The notes under the pieces are model-generated. The model did no database searches. It was not told the DNA's origin and saw only the letters and a list, made by a program, of their open reading frames with translations. A stretch of DNA of 35,579 nucleotides from Marinifilaceae bacterium (lineage in GTDB: Bacteria; Bacteroidota; Bacteroidia; Bacteroidales; Marinifilaceae), in assembly GCA_016936255.1 (NCBI GenBank), contig JAFGYE010000003.1:1-35579 (forward strand). The letters are read 5' to 3'. This document shows, one piece after another, positions 32,401 to 35,579 of this stretch. Each line of letters starts with the position of its first letter. Positions within the stretch are counted from its first letter, which is position 1. Made by a program: the position numbers and the translations under genes.

Positions 32401-34262
32401 GTCTCAGTACCTGTTGATACCTGAGCATAAAAAACTTCACCATTGGAAACTATCCTATTATTAGAATTTATTACTGGCTGTGTCAAAGCAAGATCATGGA
32501 ACCATGTTACAGTGAAACCATTATTATTTGTGATTGCTGCTTCGAGAAATGTTAGGTCAATATTGGAAACAATACCCGTATTGTAATTATCTTCGCAAAG
32601 AGTAATATTTTGGTCCAAAGCTTTTGGTAAAGAATTCACCGTATAAGTTACAACAGCAATACTGCTGCAAAAACCATCATTCACCTCAACCCAAAATTGT
32701 TGTCCGTTATTAACCATAACGGCAGTGGCATCAGGGACAAGAGTTGTTAGGCTGGCATCAGAATACCATGTGAAAGTTGCTCCAGCCAGACTACTAACAG
32801 CGCCTTCCAAAAAAGTCAAATCTATACCTGTTGCAATTCCTGTACCTTGAAGATCTTCCCAAACAGACTGTGATTGATCATTAACTATTGGCAAAGAACG
32901 TATTGCCACAGCTTGAGTAACATTATCTGTTCCACCTGAAATCAAACTAACCTCTAAATTAACATTGTAGATGTTTGCTGTTCCGTAAATATGATTTACT
33001 GTGAAAGGACTGGTATTAGAAGTTAATACAGTTCCATCACCAAAATTCCAGCTTGCGCTTGAAATATTTGCCAAATCGGAACTGATTGTAAACTCAGTAT
33101 TGTCTCCCAGACAGTCATGCTGATAGGCAAACTCAAGGGTGAAAATACTGGTCACAAAATTTGGCAAACCTAACCGACATCTTCTTCCAGATAAATTTTT
33201 CGAATCAGCTACAAAATTTGCCCCAGCTCCGGCAATATCCGGATTATTAATTACATCCAAATTTAGACTTCCGGTTGTTCCGTCAGTATTTGTTTTGGCC
33301 ATGTAAATTCTATTATCCGGAGCCAATTGAATTGCACCATACAACCACGGTCCACTTCCAATAACTTGAGCAGATCCATTAATCGTTGCCTGATTATTCG
33401 ATGAAATATTAAACTGATACAAATCTCCACTGGTGAATAAACTGACATATAAATATTCACCCGAGGGAGAAAATTCAATTCCGTATGGTGTTGCGTAGTT
33501 ATTTAATTGAATTGGATTGGAAACATTACCTGTTGCTGTATTAAAATCGAATAATTCAACTCTATCCTGAGTATAAATTGCGACAGCCAGTTTCGATCCG
33601 TTAGGTGACATTTTCATATAACCAATTGCAGATCTCCTATCTCCATCGTGTCGTACTCCAATGGTACTAATTACCGGTGTCGAAATACCTGCTGCAGTAA
33701 ATTCGTAGGCATAAAAATCACGCGTATCCCATGGATGCATAAGAACCCAAAAATCAGTACCATTAGCATGTTTAACCGCGGTTACTTTTTCGCAAACCTC
33801 ACTTCCATACAAAACCGTATTTTTAACTGTCACAGCACCAAGTCCACCATTTTGTGATAAATCAACAATCGAGTAATTTAAACCATTCCGAAGAGCATTT
33901 TGATGAGCATCAACAGTAAATATATAATAGAGTGTCGCACTTCCCGGCTGCTGTACAATTATTGAAGATTGGGTTGCTGAAGAGTTGCCATCCAAACCTG
34001 TTCCATTAGCCATTACTGCATGGGTCTTATTATACACTGTAACTCCATCTGTATAAAATAACAGGTCTCCTTGCAACGTACAAACAGTTGAACAACCTTC
34101 CTCTGTATTTAAACTACCATCGGTTAAAGCAACAGAAGGGCTTACATTAAAATCCAAGCCTGCATTTTCTCCAAAATACCATATCCCAGCCTGTCCCTGA
34201 CCAAATGCTAAATTTGAAGACAAAAAGAGGTGAAAAAGTACTATTCGAAATACAGATTTCAT
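29499..34262 (-). CDS. giant surface protein with propeller, PKD, eleven Ig-like repeats and T9SS type B domain
   Basis: 1587 aa. Signal peptide 1-21. Residues about 22-370 look like a seven-blade-type beta-propeller (GIWYFGENAGLDFN ... MSPNGSKLAVAIY ... FSPSGEYLYVSLF). About 375-455 is a PKD domain (SASWNFGDGTVLTSN). Then come eleven Ig-like repeats of 85-93 residues (about 455-1425), each starting W/C/F-E-D-x-x-G-x-G and carrying a VxWFxD and FYAxVxNG core. After a linker domain, the last ~85 residues (RIFVPNAFTPDGNGVNDTF ... NRWGELIYTFTDLGQGWDGTYKGK) are the type B sorting domain (CHU_C, gliding-associated). The protein should be exported by T9SS and held by the PorP/SprF protein encoded next. 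Role: adhesin or scaffold, here first in the curli secretion operon. Confidence 0.93.
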   Translation of the reverse strand: MKSVFRIVLFHLFLSSNLAFGQGQAGIWYFGENAGLDFNVSPSVALTDGSLNTEEGCSTVCTLQGDLLFYTDGVTVYNKTHAVMANGTGLDGNSSATQSSIIVQQPGSATLYYIFTVDAHQNALRNGLNYSIVDLSQNGGLGAVTVKNTVLYGSEVCEKVTAVKHANGTDFWVLMHPWDTRDFYAYEFTAAGISTPVISTIGVRHDGDRRSAIGYMKMSPNGSKLAVAIYTQDRVELFDFNTATGNVSNPIQLNNYATPYGIEFSPSGEYLYVSLFTSGDLYQFNISSNNQATINGSAQVIGSGPWLYGAIQLAPDNRIYMAKTNTDGTTGSLNLDVINNPDIAGAGANFVADSKNLSGRRCRLGLPNFVTSIFTLEFAYQHDCLGDNTEFTISSDLANISSASWNFGDGTVLTSNTSPFTVNHIYGTANIYNVNLEVSLISGGTDNVTQAVAIRSLPIVNDQSQSVWEDLQGTGIATGIDLTFLEGAVSSLAGATFTWYSDASLTTLVPDATAVMVNNGQQFWVEVNDGFCSSIAVVTYTVNSLPKALDQNITLCEDNYNTGIVSNIDLTFLEAAITNNNGFTVTWFHDLALTQPVINSNNRIVSNGEVFYAQVSTGTETSIATVTYTIETLPEGNDVSIQIWEDSFGSGTASGVDLTSYNIQVAGSNNIVWYFDAALTNPIVNTTNLVVNDQEVFYAYIDNGSCLNRGSIKFTIRSSPIANNLDIDVCEDVFGSGIASNIDLLLLNSAVNGGTASSVNWFTDATLLTPVANPSNVSVTSGQVFYVLVQSAGESNTATVAYTVLALPIANNQSIVEFEDVPGSMISLGVDLSFHNNMILGGQSNSIDWYLDLGLTNLVPDPTNQDVADGDVFYVLVSNGTCSNVATVDFSVVNTPIARNVFPVVCEDVVGTGTALVDLNLLENQINEGNGDSFAWYSDWPTEPNGLPTNVIPDPANVIAANDDRFFASISDAFNTNVATVTYTVNSLPGAVNQTVEVWEDTFGTGLATGINLLAYNSLVSSNSISWYEDVLHSIPVLTPDNVSVTTGDNYYALVDDGTCQNSAIITFTVRNLPEANNLQVELCEDVAGSGLLTSYDLSQLEPAVNNDPGTVKEWFFDLALSLPVPNPMNTAISNGDSFFVRVSFGVESNVGRIDFAINALPEAQNHQVSLCEDVFNSRQVRGENLNDYYSDITTSATSTIIWYSEATYSNPVLNTQNVLISDGDVYYARVWNGVCENFAELSFAILALPQTTNVNEVVCEESFGSSSLSGINLTNYNLQVSNDPAANVQWFEDDQLNIPVVNPADVTIFNQSSYYALATNASSCDNTGRLNFIVNPLPEANDLSIELCEDVLGTGEVVNYDLTALNNQVTSNISVTVSWYEDVDLLLPVLNPLKLTIRSNESYFAKIENGCANSSVIDFTVHDKPFFDLGMDTTIFYTESKILSPSIDVRFLPGNYLWQDGTTASTYTVTEEGKYFLEYTDMHGCRGMDSIMVYVDRYRIFVPNAFTPDGNGVNDTFGPLITGDIAGEDIEMFIYNRWGELIYTFTDLGQGWDGTYKGKKANTGVYVWILIVNGKVRQDGNVSLIR

Positions 34263-34304
34263 ACTTGGCAGATATTAAAAAAAAGAAAAACAAACAAGTT
34301 GTTT
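34263..34304 (-). promoter_or_regulatory. leader of the giant-protein operon with short palindrome
   Basis: AAACAAGTTGTTT (34292-34304) is a 6+1+6 palindrome 30 bases before the start of the 1587-aa protein. The region to 34396 is AT-rich; an ATATTTTG (one mismatch to the -7 box) lies near 34350 without a -33 box. Promoter position remains uncertain. Confidence 0.3.
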
Positions 34305-34396
34305 AATATAGCTTAAACATTGATTACCTATTACTTACACACAATTTACAAAATATATCCAATCAATTAATCAGATGCTGTTTGTAATTAAATAAA

Positions 34397-34438
34397 AATC
34401 AGGCAATCCTTCCATGAGTCATGAATAATTACCTGATT
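34397..34438 (-). terminator. terminator of the small HTH gene
   Basis: AATCAGG (34397-34403) pairs with CCTGATT (34432-34438), extended by AAT/ATT after one mismatch. T-rich sequence follows on the minus strand. Confidence 0.6.
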
Positions 34439-34473
34439 ATTAATATTAGTTAAACGGCATTGGTCAAAAAAAA

Positions 34474-34662
34474 TTAACTAAGGCCTAAGTAATCAAAGAG
34501 TTTTGACTTAACAGTTGTGGTCAATGGTCGTTTTCCATTAAGAATATAAGACAAATACACATCTGTAACACCAATAATCTTGGCAACTTTCTTCTTCTTA
34601 TCATCAAGAATTCTGAGTCTGTCTTTAATTCTAACTAAATCATCCTGAACTTCCTGCTTCAT
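34474..34662 (-). CDS. small helix-turn-helix protein
   Basis: 62 aa from the ATG at 34662 (MKQEVQDDLVRIKDRLRILDDKKK); an upstream TTG would add eight residues. The C-terminal half KKVAKIIGVTDVYLSYILNGKRPLTTTVKSKLFDYLGL has the XRE-type helix-turn-helix form (VAKxxGVTxxYLSxxLNGKR...). It is shorter than usual for XRE regulators and has no ligand domain. It is encoded just before the curli operon on the same strand, with its own terminator, so it is a candidate local regulator. Confidence 0.7.
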   Translation of the reverse strand: MKQEVQDDLVRIKDRLRILDDKKKKVAKIIGVTDVYLSYILNGKRPLTTTVKSKLFDYLGLS

Positions 34663-34712
34663 AACTTCAGTTTTATAATTTAACAATTGAGATTAAGGTT
34701 TCTTTTAAAAAC

Positions 34713-34757
34713 TTGAACCGGAAACAAATGATCGTTTCATTTGCTTCCTTGGTTCAA
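34713..34757. terminator. long imperfect hairpin ending the pseudo-receiver transcript
   Basis: TTGAACC (34713-34719) pairs with GGTTCAA (34751-34757), and inner blocks GGAA/TTCC and CAAATGA/TCATTTG continue the stem. T-rich sequence follows on both strands. Confidence 0.7.
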
Positions 34758-34822
34758 ATTCATTTTTTGTAAATTTTTTAATCAATCTACATGGTTGGTT
34801 GAAAAGTGAATAGAGCAAAATA

Positions 34823-35248
34823 TTAGTTCGGACTATAATCAAGTCCGGAACCAATAGCTTTTTTTAAATCGAATAAACGAAGTTGCTTCTGAAGCAATTC
34901 GTAATTCATATAGAGTGCTTTTCGGTTTTCCAACTTCGAAGATTTTTCATCGCGGTCCACCGTAATAACAACTTTGGTTTCTTTAAAATTATCATTAATG
35001 AATTTTAGCACATCCATATCAGATAAAGCCTTTAAGGGTATAATTACCAAATCAATGGTTGTCTGATTTAAAATAATTTCCATTTCGGCAGTATCATCAG
35101 CAAAATATGCTTTGGCATCCAAACTCTGAATGTATTCTTTCAGCTCATCAATAAGAGATCTATTTTCTTTAACAAATAAGATATTCATAGGTTCATCTGA
35201 TGAAGGAAGAATTTTCAATGAGTTACCTTCCAGTATTAACACATCCAT
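34823..35248 (-). CDS. degenerate response-regulator receiver domain protein
   Basis: 141 aa from the ATG at 35248; an in-frame ATG at 35188 would start exactly at the receiver fold (MNILFVKENRSLIDELKEYIQSLD) and give 121 aa. The fold order fits a CheY-like receiver: strand 1 ILFVKEN, then AYFADDTAEMEIIL, DLVIIPLKALSDMDVLKFI, KVVITVD. The acidic pair after strand 1 is reduced to Lys-Glu, and the phosphorylated Asp at the end of strand 3 is Pro (DLVIIP), so it cannot be phosphorylated in the usual way. No output domain. Its place before the HTH gene and curli operon suggests a regulatory partner, but this is inference. Confidence 0.6.
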   Translation of the reverse strand: MDVLILEGNSLKILPSSDEPMNILFVKENRSLIDELKEYIQSLDAKAYFADDTAEMEIILNQTTIDLVIIPLKALSDMDVLKFINDNFKETKVVITVDRDEKSSKLENRKALYMNYELLQKQLRLFDLKKAIGSGLDYSPN

Positions 35249-35363
35249 ACACTAATAATTGTTTACAACACATTTCCTTTATCAATCGGCATACCGTAAA
35301 ACACATAACATTGAAAATCAAATAATTACATCAATACAAACTGCAAATTTTTATTAGGAACAT

Positions 35364-35485
35364 TATCCGTTTACGGATATGAATATTTAAGAAAACTAAA
35401 ACCAATACCTTAACTGCCTGATCTGCTTGCAAGCAAGTCATTTCTCAATACTTTATCCACTATCGGATACAATAAAAATCGGATA
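35364..35485. promoter_or_regulatory. three CGGATA motifs and a palindrome upstream of the pseudo-receiver
   Basis: TATCCGT-tt-ACGGATA (35364-35379) is a perfect dyad. TATCC (35454-35458) with GGATA (35465-35469) is a second dyad, and a third CGGATA lies at 35480-35485. Between them TGCTTGCAAGCA (35424-35435) is a 12-bp palindrome. Repeated spacing-independent sites upstream of a regulatory gene suggest an operator region, but part of this stretch may be coding on the minus strand. Confidence 0.35.
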
Positions 35486-35579
35486 TAAGAGAAAATTTCG
35501 GCGATCCTGATTCTATGCTCTTTAGGTGAAAAAGGAGGTAATCGTGAGTATAATCCTCCAATATTGGAGAAAAAAAAAT
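35410..35579 (-). CDS. possible C-terminal end of a gene running off the right edge
   Basis: On the minus strand a frame is open for 56 codons from the window edge to a TAA at 35410-35412. It contains LYSRLPPFSPKEHRIR and AEIFSYIRFLLYPIVD, a composition that looks protein-like. No start, no family match; a T run and the 14-bp palindrome CTCCAATATTGGAG at 35556-35569 lie within it. It may be chance in AT-rich DNA. Confidence 0.25.
   Translation of the reverse strand, partial: FFFSNIGGLYSRLPPFSPKEHRIRIAEIFSYIRFLLYPIVDKVLRNDLLASRSGS

Noticed and set aside
35556-35569. CTCCAATATTGGAG as a terminator
   Set aside because: It has almost no loop, is followed by A residues on the plus strand, and the T run precedes it on the minus strand, so it cannot act as a Rho-independent terminator in either direction.

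Overview
The window looks like chromosomal DNA of a marine or sediment-type Bacteroidota, probably near the Marinilabiliales. Support: type IX secretion (T9SS) sorting domains of both A and B types, a PorP/SprF protein, DUF4293 and DUF5916 proteins, a zapA-rny pair, and promoters of the Bacteroidota form TTTG-N19-TAnnTTTG. DNA is AT-rich, genes are well spaced, and most transcription units end in a clear hairpin. No tRNA, rRNA, CRISPR array, insertion sequence or phage gene was seen.

Left part (1-9,500): the 5' end of kduI (pectin/uronate catabolism) running off the edge; an unknown 247-aa protein; two sizeable non-coding stretches with higher GC; a secreted T9SS type A protein with PKD/Ig-like folds; a small TPR protein; a flavin reductase-like protein; a 450-bp repeat island; a DUF4293 membrane protein; and a DUF5916 outer-membrane protein with a CBM9-like N-terminus.

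Middle part (9,500-19,100): housekeeping genes. These are a prohibitin-like SPFH protein, a nucleoside phosphorylase, a SirB1-like protein, the zapB-like/zapA/rny operon with a possible structured RNA between zapA and rny, an M23 peptidase, a C69 dipeptidase, and rplS (L19) preceded by a foldable leader.

Right part (19,100-35,579): one coherent, almost entirely minus-strand locus for surface amyloid. In transcription order: a pseudo-receiver, a tiny HTH protein, a 1587-aa T9SS type B protein with eleven Ig-like repeats, PorP/SprF, csgE, csgF, csgG with an added beta-barrel, two giant curlins (547 and 543 aa, about 46 strand-turn steps each), a CsgB-like minor curlin, a CsgH-like chaperone, and a lipoprotein with a regulatory-like domain, an FN3-like domain and a TolB-like propeller. 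I read this as a curli system whose secretion unit is co-transcribed with a T9SS-exported giant surface protein and its PorP/SprF partner. No CsgD/LuxR-type regulator is visible; the pseudo-receiver and the small HTH protein are the only local candidates.

The most interesting points are the joint curli/T9SS operon, the block-polymer composition and two-faced repeat pattern of the giant curlins, the alternating cysteine pattern of the giant T9SS protein, the CsgG-barrel fusion, and two candidate structured RNAs (upstream of rplS and between zapA and rny).
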